From an uncultured Fretibacterium sp. (GTDB lineage: Bacteria > Synergistota > Synergistia > Synergistales > Aminobacteriaceae), in the NCBI GenBank assembly GCA_937892105.1, contig CALAUZ010000254.1:1-6600 (forward strand): DNA of 6,600 nucleotides, written 5' to 3'. Within the stretch, counting starts at the first letter, position 1. Each line of letters opens with the position of its first letter. This document shows positions 1 to 5,849 of the stretch, one piece after another. The position numbers and the translations under genes are program-made. Below the pieces are notes generated by a model. The model saw nothing but the letters and a program-made list of their open reading frames with translations, had not been told where the DNA came from and made no database searches.

Positions 1-109
1 ACACGGCAGCACCGCCCTCGTTGATATCGTCGCCGCTGTTGCGCTCCTTGGCGTATAAATATATAAAGTTTTTGAGATTTTACAGCAATCTATAAATTTT
101 TACTAACTG
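1..109. other. Left-edge AT-rich intergenic segment, no supported gene
   Basis: A + strand frame is open from the window edge to a TAA at 56-58 and reads HGSTALVDIVAAVALLGV. This could be the C-terminal tail of a gene convergent with the PBP gene, but 18 codons are too few to judge. The - strand also has an open frame leaving the window, with no start codon or spaced Shine-Dalgarno sequence. From 59 to 109 the DNA is AT-rich. A 5-bp hairpin (AGATT 75-79 with AATCT 87-91) is flanked by A/T runs on both sides and could be a weak bidirectional terminator for the PBP gene. The stem is short and not GC-rich, so I do not call it a terminator. Confidence 0.3.
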
Positions 110-2539
110 TTACTCCAAACCATACTGTTTCAGCAACTGTCTGTAACGCTGTTCCACTTCAGTAAGCTGGGGTTCCTGACGTTTAGGTGCCGGCGCAGAA
201 GGTCTTGGAACTGCCGCCTGTGTTGCTGGGGCTGTAACCTGCTGATATGCCGGAGCTGTCTCTTCCTCAGATTGTGAGGCTTTCTTCTTCCCTGAAGTGT
301 CATTGTCTGAACGTTCATATCTGCGTGCAAGGTACGTATCGTCCTGCTCAACAAGGAACAGTCTCGGCCCTCTTGGGTCATTATCCGCCGCTTTGTAGCT
401 TCCTCCATGAACGGGACATGAAGCAGTTGGCGACCTTCCTTTGGGGAAATACAACGGTACAGCCTGACAGCCTCCTCTTGCCCTGTAACCTGTAGCGCGG
501 CATATGGATACCTTGTCAACCTCAACCCATGAAGGAGGGTTTTCAAAGTTAGCCGGTGTCTCCATAACCTGTGTGGCATAGGTCATAAACTTCTTCCAGA
601 CCGGAGCAGCCATAGTTCCGCCAAAAGCACGCTTGCCCATAGTCTTGTGGTCATCGCGGCCAACATATACCGCTGTTGTAAGACCTGGTACTCCTCCGCA
701 GAACCATGCGTCAATGAAGTCGTTTGATGTTCCAGTTTTCCCGAAAGTGTTTATCTTTGGGACTGCCGCAGGTTTCCCCGTTCCTGCCCTAACTGCGTCC
801 TGCATCATCGAACGCAACGCATAGGCCGTCTCTGGCCTCATGGCCTGACTCTCGGCTGTCTGACGGTGTTCGATTACGTTACCGTCCCTGTCCTTTATCT
901 CGCGTATCATCAGGGGGACTATTCTCTTTCCGCCGTTGTTGAAGCAGTTGAACGCTACAGCCATCTCAAGCGGTGTCAAACTCGCAGAACCAAGCGCAAC
1001 CGATAAGTCATTGGGAAGATACTTCGTCTCAATTCCCATATTCCTGGCCATCTTCACTATAGCGTCAGTACCTATATATGCCGCTACTCTTACTGCTACG
1101 GTGTTGTAGGAACTTGTCAATGCCCTCTGAAGCGTTACTTCACCCGAATAGCCTCCTCCCGAATTATGAGGCGACCAACCTTTACCCTTGCTTCCCTTCT
1201 GCTTGAAAGTTATGGGCGCGTCAAGAAAGTGATCGCTGGGCATAACATCTTCTTCCATTGCTGCGGCGTAAACTATAGGTTTGAAGCTCGAACCTGGCTG
1301 ACGGATTGCCTGTGTTGCGCGGTTGAACTTGCTGTCCTTGAAGTCCTTTCCTCCAACTAGTGCCAGGACTTCACCAGTTTCGGCCTCAATGCAGACCAAC
1401 GCTCCCATTACGCTTTTGTTGAGACCCTGTATTGCTTCTCTTGCCTTGTCCTGAAGCCTGACATCAAGCGTTGTATATATCTGCATTCCTCCGCTGTAAA
1501 CTTCATCTTTCCCGTACTTTGGCAGAAGATCGTTAAACAGCAGGTGCGAGACAAAGTAAGGTGCCATGTTGTATTCCTCTATCCTGTTTACCCTGCTCCT
1601 GAACTCCAGTTCCTCATTGTATGCGTCCTGCCTCTGTTGCGATGTAATCCAGCCCAGTGTTTCCATTCGTGAGAGAACGTAATTCTGCCTTGCCTTTGCG
1701 TTGCTGATACTGCTTTGGGGGTTGTAACGTCCCGGATTTGCGATTAACCCTGCGAGTATTGCCGACTGTGCAAGGTCTAAATCTCTTGCTGACTTGTCGA
1801 AGTATGTATGTGCCGCAGTCTCAACGCCCCATGCTCCATGCCCGAAATTTATGGTATTAAGGTAAAGTTCGAGTATCTTGTCTTTTGGGAAAAGTTTTTC
1901 AAGCCTCATAGCGATAATAATCTCTTTGGCCTTCCTCGTTATGCTTTTTTCATGGGAGAGAAATAGGTTTCGCGCAAGCTGCTGTGTTATCGTGCTTGCA
2001 CCCTGAACCTTTCCGCCTTCAACAACGTCTGTCCATAATGCCCTCATTATTGAGCCTAGACGAATGCCTCCATGCTGGTAGAACGCTGAGTCTTCAGCCG
2101 CAAGAACTGCACGAACAATGTTGGGCGACATTTCGTGAATCTCAAGAGGTGTTCTGTTCTCGATGAAGAGGCGTGCAATGACTTCGCCGTTACGGTCATA
2201 CATGATGGAAGGGAGGCTGCTTCTTGGGTTTGCAAGCTCGACCATGCTTGGGAGGTCTTCAGAGAGTTTCACGACGTACCATGCAACCCCTGCACTTAAC
2301 GCTCCAGTAGCCAGAAGCACGACAAGCAGAAGTGTCATGAGAATAATTTTCATGATGGAGACATGCCTTCTTTTGCGGGGCCTTTGAGGTTTTGCGGGAG
2401 GTCTGGGGCGTTCAAGCTCCTGTTCCTGCAACAATCTTCTCTGCCTCTGTCTGTTTCTGAGAAGCATATCATCAAGGTCTATGCGGTAATTTATATTGTT
2501 ATTCTCTCGCGGTTGTTTAGGGCGGTTTCTTTCATTCAT
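110..2539 (-). CDS. mrcA: Class A penicillin-binding protein 1A (bifunctional transglycosylase/transpeptidase)
   Basis: This enzyme polymerises lipid II into glycan strands and cross-links their stem peptides on the outer face of the cytoplasmic membrane. The 809 residues comprise a basic, Gln/Arg/Pro-rich cytoplasmic tail (about 1-62) and one membrane anchor (about 63-90). A GT51 domain follows: the EDxxFxxHxG motif at 149-158 (E149 expected catalytic), GASTITQQLARN at 180-191, and RKAKE at 202-206 (E206 the likely second acid). The transpeptidase domain has SSFK at 417-420 (S417 the acylated serine), SYN at 477-479 and KTG at 601-603. The GT-TP linker is short, so the OB domain of E. coli PBP1a is absent. 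Beyond the transpeptidase domain lie three cysteines (C680, C691, C708) with H711, a pattern I recall from other PBP1A tails, then a Pro/Ala-rich tail. The start at 2539 is preceded by AAAGGGG (2551-2557), 11 bases away. All catalytic motifs are intact. The names mrcA and ponA are both used for this family. Confidence 0.96.
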   Translation of the reverse strand: MNERNRPKQPRENNNINYRIDLDDMLLRNRQRQRRLLQEQELERPRPPAKPQRPRKRRHVSIMKIILMTLLLVVLLATGALSAGVAWYVVKLSEDLPSMVELANPRSSLPSIMYDRNGEVIARLFIENRTPLEIHEMSPNIVRAVLAAEDSAFYQHGGIRLGSIMRALWTDVVEGGKVQGASTITQQLARNLFLSHEKSITRKAKEIIIAMRLEKLFPKDKILELYLNTINFGHGAWGVETAAHTYFDKSARDLDLAQSAILAGLIANPGRYNPQSSISNAKARQNYVLSRMETLGWITSQQRQDAYNEELEFRSRVNRIEEYNMAPYFVSHLLFNDLLPKYGKDEVYSGGMQIYTTLDVRLQDKAREAIQGLNKSVMGALVCIEAETGEVLALVGGKDFKDSKFNRATQAIRQPGSSFKPIVYAAAMEEDVMPSDHFLDAPITFKQKGSKGKGWSPHNSGGGYSGEVTLQRALTSSYNTVAVRVAAYIGTDAIVKMARNMGIETKYLPNDLSVALGSASLTPLEMAVAFNCFNNGGKRIVPLMIREIKDRDGNVIEHRQTAESQAMRPETAYALRSMMQDAVRAGTGKPAAVPKINTFGKTGTSNDFIDAWFCGGVPGLTTAVYVGRDDHKTMGKRAFGGTMAAPVWKKFMTYATQVMETPANFENPPSWVEVDKVSICRATGYRARGGCQAVPLYFPKGRSPTASCPVHGGSYKAADNDPRGPRLFLVEQDDTYLARRYERSDNDTSGKKKASQSEEETAPAYQQVTAPATQAAVPRPSAPAPKRQEPQLTEVEQRYRQLLKQYGLE

Positions 2540-2576
2540 GCGATAGATTACCCCTTTGCATTAGTATTTTATTCAA

Positions 2577-2585
2577 ATCATATCA
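2577..2585 (-). promoter_or_regulatory. Possible extended -10 promoter for the PBP1A gene
   Basis: On the - strand, TG-A-TATGAT matches the extended -10 form, with TATGAT differing from TATAAT at one base. Its TGA is also the stop codon of the upstream gene. It lies about 38 bases before the PBP start codon. No good -35 hexamer is seen at 16-18 bases, so this may be chance in AT-rich DNA. Read-through from the upstream gene is an alternative source of PBP transcripts. Confidence 0.3.
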
Positions 2586-3197
2586 CAATGCGCGCTCAAT
2601 TATTCGTATTATTCCGCCCTTGCGGTCATATCCAGTCTCGTACATATCTTTGAGGCTGAACCATTGGTATTCGCCGTATGTTACAGTGAGAACATTAACG
2701 CCTGCTTCAGTTTCGTCATAACCTGCAAGGTTGAACCAGTGCCACTCGAAATCGTCGAGTTTTGGATTTTTGTGGTTAAGGAGGAGGAAAGGTACGGGGA
2801 TATTTCTGTCTATCTGGTTTGTAATTGCATGTTCAAAGTCCTCATAGCGAACGCTGCCGGATAATCCTTCAAGTATGAGGCCGTAATTCTTCACCCTGTC
2901 CATGTAGTCGTAGAAACCGCAGATGTATGTTTCGAGAAAGTCAATGCCATGATAGCGGGGTGAGAGGTATGGTTTCATGATGGCTGCGAACTTAACGAAG
3001 TCCATGCGGGACAATCTTTCGGGATTGAAGGGGTACAGCTTTCTGTACTCGTCGCGGCGGGACAGGAATATGCAGGTATCACATGCTGTAACAGCGGCAC
3101 AGCCTCCCATGTTCATGTCCCATTCGGGGAGCCAGTCTTGATTTCCGCCTGGTGCGTCTTCAATAGTGAAGTAGCCGAGAATTTTTCTGCGTGTCAA
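2583..3197 (-). CDS. Uncharacterised protein, possible C39/papain-like cysteine peptidase fold
   Basis: I do not recognise this 204-residue protein with certainty. It has no signal peptide or membrane segment, so it should be cytoplasmic. It has N19-Q20 some 13 residues before the GGCAAVTACD segment containing C33, and a late EWHWFNLAGYDE segment with H153. A beta-rich stretch then ends in VTYGEYQWFSL (171-182). This order (Gln, Cys near a helix start, then HW...GYD) resembles C39-like and other papain-fold peptidases. The third catalytic residue is not obvious, so activity is unproven. The start is TTG at 3197, chosen because a near-perfect Shine-Dalgarno lies 7 bases upstream. The next in-frame ATG (residue 28) would remove the region before C33, including Q20. 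It ends 43 bases before the PBP1A gene on the same strand, so the two may be co-transcribed. That is the only clue to its role. Confidence 0.8.
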   Translation of the reverse strand: MTRRKILGYFTIEDAPGGNQDWLPEWDMNMGGCAAVTACDTCIFLSRRDEYRKLYPFNPERLSRMDFVKFAAIMKPYLSPRYHGIDFLETYICGFYDYMDRVKNYGLILEGLSGSVRYEDFEHAITNQIDRNIPVPFLLLNHKNPKLDDFEWHWFNLAGYDETEAGVNVLTVTYGEYQWFSLKDMYETGYDRKGGIIRIIERAL

Positions 3198-3204
3198 TGA
3201 TAAA

Positions 3205-3213
3205 TCACCTTCT
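3205..3213 (-). promoter_or_regulatory. Strong ribosome binding site that fixes a TTG start
   Basis: The - strand reads AGAAGGTGA, eight of nine bases matching the AGGAGGTGA complement of the 16S rRNA 3' end. It lies 7 bases before the TTG at 3197. No ATG or GTG sits at a competing distance in that frame, so the site supports TTG initiation of the 204-residue protein. Confidence 0.75.
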
Positions 3214-3234
3214 GTGAAAATTTGCGGCTAATAT

Positions 3235-3240
3235 TTTATA
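3235..3240 (-). promoter_or_regulatory. Possible -10 element for the unnamed - strand gene
   Basis: The - strand carries TATAAA within CTATAAAATATT, 37 bases upstream of the TTG start. It matches the -10 consensus at five of six positions. The bases where a -35 box should be (GAGGGT at 17-base spacing) do not match TTGACA, so this is a weak call made mainly on position. Confidence 0.25.
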
Positions 3241-3348
3241 GCGTTCGTGAAAAAATAACCCTCTCCCACAGTGATTTTGAGGAGGAGAAAATCTGCGTAT
3301 TTACTTTTTGCTGAAAGAAAAAAATTATACAGTGAAAATTTTTGTCTG

Positions 3349-3357
3349 TGCTAAAAT
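3349..3357 (+). promoter_or_regulatory. Probable extended -10 promoter for rpmG
   Basis: TG-C-TAAAAT is an extended -10 motif (TAAAAT differs from TATAAT at one base) in a divergent AT-rich intergenic region. It would give a leader of roughly 37 bases before the rpmG ATG. The -35 region (ACAGTG at 17-base spacing) is poor, as is common for extended -10 promoters. No terminator-grade hairpin was found in the 203-base intergenic region. Confidence 0.4.
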
Positions 3358-3400
3358 ATCCAATGATTTCATACATCATGACGAAGGGAATTAATTTAAC

Positions 3401-3550
3401 ATGGCAGATATAATAGGACTTACATGCACCCAGTGCAAACGCCGCAACTACACCACAACAGTCAACAAGAAAAAACAGGCAAAGAAGCTTGAACTCAAGA
3501 AATATTGCAAGTGGTGCAACGCTCCTACAGTTCATAAAGAGTCAAAGTAG
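3401..3550 (+). CDS. rpmG: 50S ribosomal protein L33, zinc-ribbon form
   Basis: L33 is a small protein of the large ribosomal subunit, near the E site. This reading frame encodes 49 residues, the usual family length, and starts [20 protein letters not shown]. Two CxxC knuckles, C9/C12 and C36/C39, make it the zinc-binding type rather than the cysteine-free paralogue. The basic stretch [13 protein letters not shown] lies between them. The ATG is preceded by a GAAGGGA stretch about 12 bases upstream. It is the first gene of the rpmG - tRNA-Trp - secE - nusG - rplKAJL order found in many bacteria. Only 50 bases separate it from the tRNA with no terminator between, so some rpmG transcripts probably continue into the operon. 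Confidence 0.95.
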   Translation: MADIIGLTCTQCKRRNYTTTVNKKKQAKKLELKKYCKWCNAPTVHKESK

Positions 3551-3552
3551 AG

Positions 3553-3581
3553 TTGCCAAAGCGTTAAACCTGTTGTAGAAT
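3553..3581 (+). promoter_or_regulatory. Sigma-70 type promoter for tRNA-Trp - secE - nusG operon
   Basis: TTGCCA (3553-3558) and TAGAAT (3576-3581) are separated by exactly 17 bases, and each hexamer matches consensus at five of six positions. Transcription would begin near 3588, about a dozen bases before the mature tRNA 5' end, leaving a short leader for RNase P to remove. This is the best promoter match in the window. It begins three bases after the rpmG stop codon. Confidence 0.75.
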
Positions 3582-3600
3582 TTACCAGTAGCATTCACGC

Positions 3601-3676
3601 AGGTCCGTGGCTCAATTGGCAGAGCACTGGTCTCCAAAACCGGGGGCTGCAGGTTCGAGTCCTGCCGGGCCTGCCA
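3601..3676 (+). tRNA. trnW: tRNA-Trp (anticodon CCA)
   Basis: The 76-base cloverleaf folds by hand. The 7-bp acceptor stem pairs 3601-3607 with 3666-3672 (one T-G pair). The D stem is GCTC/GAGC. The anticodon stem is CTGGT/ACCGG around loop CTCCAAA, with anticodon CCA at 3634-3636. The variable loop has 5 bases, and the T stem is GCAGG/CCTGC around TTCGAGT. The discriminator base is G and CCA is encoded at 3674-3676. An A-U first pair and G73 fit bacterial tryptophan tRNAs. It decodes UGG. A run of seven T follows directly, and secE begins 26 bases after the tRNA end. A tRNA-Trp placed just before secE is a conserved arrangement. Confidence 0.98.
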
Positions 3677-3702
3677 TTTTTTTATGAGGACAGACAAAGC
3701 AA

Positions 3703-3918
3703 ATGGCAAAATCAGCAACTGAGAAATCCACAAAAATGTCTTCCCTGATGGCTTTCATTCGCGAAGCTAAGGCCGAGCTGAAGAAAGTTACTTGGCCAAC
3801 TCGGAGACAAATATGGTACTGGACGCTAGTAGTGATAGTCTTCACCCTGTGCGTGTCGCTTTATCTGGGACTGATTGATTTTCTTCTTGCGTGGCTTTTC
3901 AGCGCGCTTCTGGGTTAG
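3703..3918 (+). CDS. secE: Preprotein translocase subunit SecE
   Basis: SecE clamps the two halves of SecY in the cytoplasmic membrane and is essential for protein export. This is the short, single-span type of 71 residues. It has a polar N-terminus, an amphipathic cytosolic helix with the family hallmark AELKKVTWPTRRQ (24-36), and one membrane segment from about 38 to 69. The three-span E. coli form is longer. The ATG at 3703 follows GAGGA (3686-3690) by 12 bases. The stop codon is nine bases before nusG, consistent with coupled translation. The expected SecY and SecG partners are not in the window. Confidence 0.95.
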   Translation: MAKSATEKSTKMSSLMAFIREAKAELKKVTWPTRRQIWYWTLVVIVFTLCVSLYLGLIDFLLAWLFSALLG

Positions 3919-3927
3919 AGCGTCATC

Positions 3928-4464
3928 ATGCCGGGCGAACGAAAATGGTATGTCGTCCAGACTTATGCGAGTTATGAGAAACGGGTAAAGGACGACCTCA
4001 CACAGCGCATAAAGGCCATGAAGATGCAGGACAAGATTTTCAACGTCCTGATACCCACCGAGACGAATATTGTCGTTAAGGACGGAAAAAGCCGCGAAGT
4101 TACCCGCAAACTTTACCCCAGCTATGTCATGATTGAGATGGTGCTGGACGAACAGTCATGGTACACTGTCAGGCATACGCCGGGAGTAACGGGCTTCATC
4201 GGTGCCGGAACTCACCCTATGCCGCTCTCTCAGGACGAAGTGGACAGGATAATGTTTGGCATGAAAAAGGCGGAAGAAAACCCCAAAGTTGAACTCGACA
4301 TCAAGCCCGGCGACGCCGTAAGAGTAATAGCTGAAGGCGTAAAGAAAGGAGTTACCGGGACTGTCGTTGAAGTGAACGCGAAAAAGGGCATAGTGAGGTT
4401 CAAGAATGAGATGCTCGGCGGTTCAGTAATTGATGAGAATTACAAGAACTTGGAGAAAATATAG
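3928..4464 (+). CDS. nusG: Transcription termination/antitermination factor NusG
   Basis: NusG binds RNA polymerase through its N-terminal NGN domain. Its C-terminal KOW domain contacts S10 or Rho in well-studied species. The 178 residues match the usual length. NGN features include KWYVVQTYASYEKRV (6-20), RKLYPSYVMIEM (60-71) and HTPGVTGFIG (83-92). The KOW domain starts IKPGDAVRVIAEGVKKGVTG (125-144) but departs from the usual GPF and FGRxTPVEL motifs: the corresponding stretch is NEMLGGSVIDE (160-170). In my hand alignment M162 sits where E. coli NusG has F165. No strong Shine-Dalgarno precedes the ATG, only GGGTTAGAG overlapping the secE stop, so translation may depend on coupling to secE. 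Its identity is secure from the NGN domain and position. Confidence 0.96.
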   Translation: MPGERKWYVVQTYASYEKRVKDDLTQRIKAMKMQDKIFNVLIPTETNIVVKDGKSREVTRKLYPSYVMIEMVLDEQSWYTVRHTPGVTGFIGAGTHPMPLSQDEVDRIMFGMKKAEENPKVELDIKPGDAVRVIAEGVKKGVTGTVVEVNAKKGIVRFKNEMLGGSVIDENYKNLEKI

Positions 4465-4504
4465 GCCGCAAGCATAATACAGGCAGAAAGGAAAAATTTT
4501 CATC

Positions 4505-4930
4505 ATGGCTAAGAAAGTAGTAGGGCAGGTAAAACTTCAGCTGCCCGCCGGAAAAGCAACACCAGCTCCCCCTGTAGGCCCCGCGCTTGGTCAGCACGGC
4601 GTGAACATTATGGAGTTCGTCAAGCAGTTCAACGCCAAAACAGCAGACCAGGCCGGATTGATTATCCCGGCAGTAATCACGATATATGCCGACAGGAGCT
4701 TCACATTTGAGCTTAAAACTCCCCCAGCGGCAGTATTGCTCAAAAAGGCAGTGGGCATAGAGTCAGGTTCAGGCGTTCCCAACAAAACCAAAGTGGGAAA
4801 GATTGCCCGCGCAAAGGTCAAGGAGATTGCCGAGCTGAAGATGAAGGATCTCAACGCCAATGACGTGGAAGCCGCTATGAGAATGATAGAGGGCACAGCG
4901 CGTTCAATGGGACTTGAGGTTACGGACTAG
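4505..4930 (+). CDS. rplK: 50S ribosomal protein L11
   Basis: L11 binds the GTPase-associated region of 23S rRNA together with the L10-L12 stalk, and assists factor binding and the stringent response. It has 141 residues, the standard length. The N-terminal domain carries the proline-rich element [18 protein letters not shown] (18-35), including P23 and P26, the region where thiostrepton-type antibiotics act. The C-terminal rRNA-binding domain runs from about residue 75 and ends with [15 protein letters not shown] (4487-4491) precedes the ATG by 13 bases. A gap of 40 bases separates it from nusG, with no terminator, so it should lie on the secE-nusG transcript. Confidence 0.98.
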   Translation: MAKKVVGQVKLQLPAGKATPAPPVGPALGQHGVNIMEFVKQFNAKTADQAGLIIPAVITIYADRSFTFELKTPPAAVLLKKAVGIESGSGVPNKTKVGKIARAKVKEIAELKMKDLNANDVEAAMRMIEGTARSMGLEVTD

Positions 4931-4942
4931 GCATAAAGCACA

Positions 4943-4975
4943 GCGGAAGGGTCAAATCGGCCCGTTAAGCACCGC
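4943..4975 (+). promoter_or_regulatory. Two-tier hairpin just upstream of the rplA ribosome binding site
   Basis: An inner stem pairs GGGTC (4949-4953) with GGCCC (4959-4963) around the loop AAATC, with one T-G pair. An outer stem pairs GCGG (4943-4946) with CCGC (4972-4975). The two stems are joined by a 2-base loop on the 5' side and an 8-base loop on the 3' side. The outer stem ends at the base before the AGGAGG Shine-Dalgarno (4976-4981). Its position suggests control of rplA translation, and two helices joined by an asymmetric loop is the general shape of L1 binding sites. I have not matched the specific L1-recognition bases. There is no T-run, so it is not a terminator. Confidence 0.4.
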
Positions 4976-4987
4976 AGGAGGAACGAC

Positions 4988-5692
4988 ATGAAAAGAAGCA
5001 AAAGATACAGGGAAGCTGCCGCAAAAATCGAAGACGGAAAGTTATACGGTCTCCGTGAGGCTGTAGAGCTGTTTAAGGCGATAGCAACGGCAAAGTTCAA
5101 CGAGAGCATTGAAGTACACGTTCGTTTGGGGATTGACCCTAAGCACGCGGATCAGCAGGTCAGAAGTACAGTATCGCTCCCGCATGGCACCGGCGTAACA
5201 AAGAGGGTTCTCGTCATCACTCAGGGCGAGAAGATAAAAGAAGCTCAGGACGCAGGTGCAGACATAGTAGGCGGAGATGATATAGTACAGCAGATTCAGG
5301 GCGGCTGGATGGATTTCGATGCGGTAATTGCAACGCCTGACATGATGAAGTCTGTTGGCCGTCTGGGAAAAGTCTTAGGCCCAAGAGGTCTCATGCCCAG
5401 CGCAAAGACAGGCACAGTAACGTTTGAGCTTGCCAACGCCGTGAAGGAGATTAAGGCAGGGCGCGTCGAGTTCCGTGCTGACAGGACGGGCATAACCCAC
5501 AATGCGGCAGGCAGAAGGGATTTCAGCGCAGATGACCTTTACGACAACGTGAAAGCACTGCTTCAGGCGATATACAGGGCAAGACCTGCATCTGTGAAGG
5601 GAACTTACGTCAAGAGCATCGCGATAGCTCCAACGATGGGGCCTGGAATTGCAGTAGACCCGGTATCGGCGCAGAAGGAATTAGCTCTGTAA
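4988..5692 (+). CDS. rplA: 50S ribosomal protein L1
   Basis: L1 forms the mobile L1 stalk at the E site and takes part in release of deacylated tRNA. In several bacteria it also represses translation of the L11-L1 mRNA. The 234 residues are the normal length. Domain I comes from both termini. Domain II (about 68-160) holds the family signature [18 protein letters not shown] (127-144). The C-terminal part includes [23 protein letters not shown] at 4976-4981 lies 6 bases before the ATG, a near-ideal site. It is 57 bases downstream of rplK. Confidence 0.98.
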   Translation: MKRSKRYREAAAKIEDGKLYGLREAVELFKAIATAKFNESIEVHVRLGIDPKHADQQVRSTVSLPHGTGVTKRVLVITQGEKIKEAQDAGADIVGGDDIVQQIQGGWMDFDAVIATPDMMKSVGRLGKVLGPRGLMPSAKTGTVTFELANAVKEIKAGRVEFRADRTGITHNAAGRRDFSADDLYDNVKALLQAIYRARPASVKGTYVKSIAIAPTMGPGIAVDPVSAQKELAL

Positions 5693-5722
5693 AATTTTTC
5701 CGCAAAGCCGCAAATATATATA

Positions 5723-5822
5723 TTCCTAAGACAGCAGGGGCATAATCGCTTAATTATCCTGCTCAGGAGTGAGAAAGAGTAATCAATGCTCCTCCTGTGT
5801 TATCATAGGGGGAGCTTGTTTT
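5723..5822 (+). promoter_or_regulatory. L10 leader: L10-responsive transcription attenuator before rplJ
   Basis: The 5' part contains AGACAGCAGGGGC and GCTTAAT, followed by CCTGCTCAGGAG, closely matching the L10 leader known from Bacillus and relatives. The L10-binding fold pairs AGCAGG (5733-5738) with CCTGCT (5758-5763). Inside it is a small GGC/GCT stem (5739-5741 with 5748-5750) and a TAATTAT bulge. Outside it, after an AAGAC internal loop, TTCCT (5723-5727) pairs with AGGAG (5765-5769). The alternative antiterminator pairs CAGGAG (5764-5769) with CTCCTG (5792-5797), part of the terminator's 5' arm. The two states are mutually exclusive through AGGAG. The expected outcome is that excess L10, probably bound to L7/L12, stabilises the first fold, frees the terminator and stops transcription of rplJ-rplL. 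The mechanism is inferred from the known family. Confidence 0.85.
5788..5822 (+). terminator. Intrinsic terminator acting as the rplJ attenuator
   Basis: GCTCCTCCTGTG (5788-5799) pairs with CATAGGGGGAGC (5804-5815) as a continuous 12-bp stem with two T-G type pairs and a TTAT tetraloop. TTGTTTT (5816-5822) follows directly. It lies between rplA and rplJ inside one operon, so it must be conditional. Its 5' arm is captured by the antiterminator strand of the L10 leader. Confidence 0.85.
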
Positions 5823-5830
5823 AGGGATAA

Positions 5831-5839
5831 AGGAGGTGA
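5831..5839 (+). promoter_or_regulatory. Consensus ribosome binding site setting the rplJ start
   Basis: AGGAGGTGA is fully complementary to the usual 16S rRNA 3' end. It lies 10 bases before the ATG at 5850. It rules out the upstream in-frame GTG at 5769, which falls inside the leader RNA stem. Confidence 0.85.
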
Positions 5840-5849
5840 AGTACAGAAC

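Noticed and set aside
247..2387. Several + strand frames of 60-82 codons inside the PBP1A gene
   Set aside because: They are opposite-strand shadows of a complete, motif-intact gene and have no family features of their own.
3264..3289. Possible hairpin CTCTCC with GGAGGAG in the divergent region
   Set aside because: The pairing needs a bulge and has no T-run after it, so it does not qualify as a terminator or clear operator.
3214..3341. Direct repeat GTGAAAATTT at 3214-3223 and 3332-3341
   Set aside because: A 10-base match in AT-rich DNA is expected by chance, and it has no symmetry or consistent placement relative to either promoter.
3271..3357. A 25-codon + strand frame starting at GTG in the divergent intergenic region, near a GAGGAGGAG stretch
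   Set aside because: The GAGGAGGAG lies downstream of the GTG, so it cannot serve it. The encoded peptide is lysine-rich and unremarkable and overlaps the probable rpmG promoter.
3542..3845. Two - strand frames antisense to tRNA-Trp and secE, giving peptides with AGPAGLEPAAPGF and ARQDSNLQPP
   Set aside because: These are the familiar false proteins that arise from translating the antisense strand of a tRNA gene. The tRNA cloverleaf and secE explain the DNA.
5700..5714. CCGCAAAG/CCGCAAAT tandem repeat and TATATAT upstream of the L10 leader, as a possible rplJ promoter
   Set aside because: No -35 hexamer at a suitable distance is visible, and TATATAT in an AT-rich spacer is not specific.
5769..5849. 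A leader peptide or N-terminal extension of L10 from the GTG at 5769
   Set aside because: It overlaps the L10 leader RNA stems, and the only Shine-Dalgarno-like bases (GGAG) touch the GTG itself. The ATG at 5850 has a consensus site.
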